Shown: positions 63,366 through 64,000 of the stretch, one piece after another | Layout of the letters: each line of letters begins with the position of its first letter | Numbering within the stretch: position 1 is the first letter of the stretch | Assembly: GCA_026770025.1 (NCBI GenBank) | Contig: JAMXDE010000008.1 | Span: 1,612,001-1,676,000, forward strand | Origin: Craspedostauros australis | Lineage: Eukaryota > Bacillariophyta > Bacillariophyceae > Mastogloiales > Achnanthaceae | DNA length: 64,000 bases | Direction: 5' to 3' | Notes under the pieces: generated by a model | Seen by the model: only the letters and a program-made list of their open reading frames with translations | What the model was told of the DNA's origin: nothing | Databases searched by the model: none | Translations under genes and position numbers: made by a program

Positions 63366-64000
63366 ATGCTCCTTCGTTGCACTATCGCAGCCGTGCGATA
63401 CGAGCCGCTGATGTCTATGCGATGTGTACTCGTATTGGCACGTATCCTCCGCAAAAGCGCCCCTTCAACGAGCCGCGAAGATCGAAAGAACGATGACCAA
63501 GTCCTTAAATTGCGCATTGTCAATGTGATGACCCTGGGCTCCAAAACGGCCTATCCACTCACGGATGTGTCAGTCCCTCCACGAATCGAAGAAACAATGA
63601 CGGCCAAGCCGAAGGGAACATCACAGGTTTTTCTTTCCGCGCAAACCAGCTCCCGCCAAAAACAATCGATACGCACGAACAGGTCGTATCATCACCAAAG
63701 ACAACCCCATCTCGCACGTGTTCGTTGCTCGTACTCGTGTTCGTTGTGCCCACATTCAGATCCAAGAGCACAAGATCCGCAAGCACAAGATCCACCAGCT
63801 GCAAGCAGGAACAACCGCAGAATGCCGTTTCACGTCCCGGCGCTCGCGGCAGCGGCGGCAGGATACGTCACGGCGCACGACTGCCTCAGGGCTGATGATA
63901 TCTCCCTGACAAATGAGGAGGCCGCGGCGGATGGGATCTTCGAGATGCCTGATGGTTTTGACGACAACATCCACAACAACGTCGGCGACGATCGTCTGCG
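63366..64000 (+). CDS. Partial hypothetical open frame running off the right edge
   Basis: The frame is open from ATG 63366 to the window end (211 codons) with no stop. It contains QVLKLRIVNVMTLGSKTAYP in the middle and, from a later ATG at 63822, MPFHVPALAAAAAGYVTAHD and DDISLTNEEAAADGIFEMPD. The part after 63822 is GC-rich and looks more coding than the preceding Ser/Arg/Gln-rich part, so the true start may be 63822. No domain recognised. Confidence 0.4.
   Translation, partial: MLLRCTIAAVRYEPLMSMRCVLVLARILRKSAPSTSREDRKNDDQVLKLRIVNVMTLGSKTAYPLTDVSVPPRIEETMTAKPKGTSQVFLSAQTSSRQKQSIRTNRSYHHQRQPHLARVRCSYSCSLCPHSDPRAQDPQAQDPPAASRNNRRMPFHVPALAAAAAGYVTAHDCLRADDISLTNEEAAADGIFEMPDGFDDNIHNNVGDDRL

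Overview
This window is nuclear DNA from a eukaryotic alga, most probably a diatom (Bacillariophyta). The evidence is a combination of traits. There is a copia retrotransposon of the diatom CoDi type (protease motif DSHADTC, no integrase HHCC finger). Three genes combine domains in ways typical of diatoms: CRAL-TRIO plus DUF6824, a Tudor-like domain plus an HSF DNA-binding domain, and an LRR receptor-like N-terminus with a transmembrane anchor. Several plastid-type precursors have a Phe just after the signal-peptide cleavage region. GT-AG introns of about 170-370 nt interrupt otherwise compact genes. Species, and centric versus pennate, cannot be decided from the sequence alone.

Layout. 1-912: first exon of an LRR receptor-like protein on the minus strand, running off the left edge. 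1818-11318: a 9.5-kb unit bounded by 46-bp terminal inverted repeats (45/46 identical). It holds an intact 849-aa Tc1/mariner-like (DD38D) transposase, a fragment of an N-acetylglutamate-synthase-type GNAT domain and a decayed protein-isoaspartate methyltransferase/F-box-like gene. 11532-13673: PPR protein. 13917-15016: a 1,100-bp element with 22-bp perfect TIRs and flanking TA. 15704-49519: the gene-rich core. In order it holds a Gln-rich protein, ANK-BTB, a small membrane protein, several unknowns, a DxD glycosyltransferase, a membrane double-RING E3, a Golgi-type protein, Tudor-HSF, SWEET, RanBP2-RING E3, a polyQ membrane protein, plastid DUF1499, plastid YGGT/CCB3-like and CRAL-TRIO-DUF6824. 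50096-56496: a complete copia element with two identical 176-bp LTRs and intact gag and pol. 58247-62750: a decayed retroelement on the minus strand with a gag-like part, an RNase H domain and a CPRC zinc knuckle, but no visible reverse transcriptase domain. 63366-64000: an open frame running off the right edge.

The host genes form no operon or shared pathway. They are independent nuclear genes on both strands, separated by about 0.2-3 kb. Mobile DNA makes up roughly a third of the window and sits mostly at both ends. The most notable items are the 9.5-kb TIR unit that seems to carry host gene pieces, the Tudor-HSF fusion model supported by splice sites, and the copia element whose gag and pol lie in one frame separated by a single UGA. 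Gene models are read by eye. Many candidate starts seen in translation are not ATG, and starts given here were checked to be ATG unless stated.
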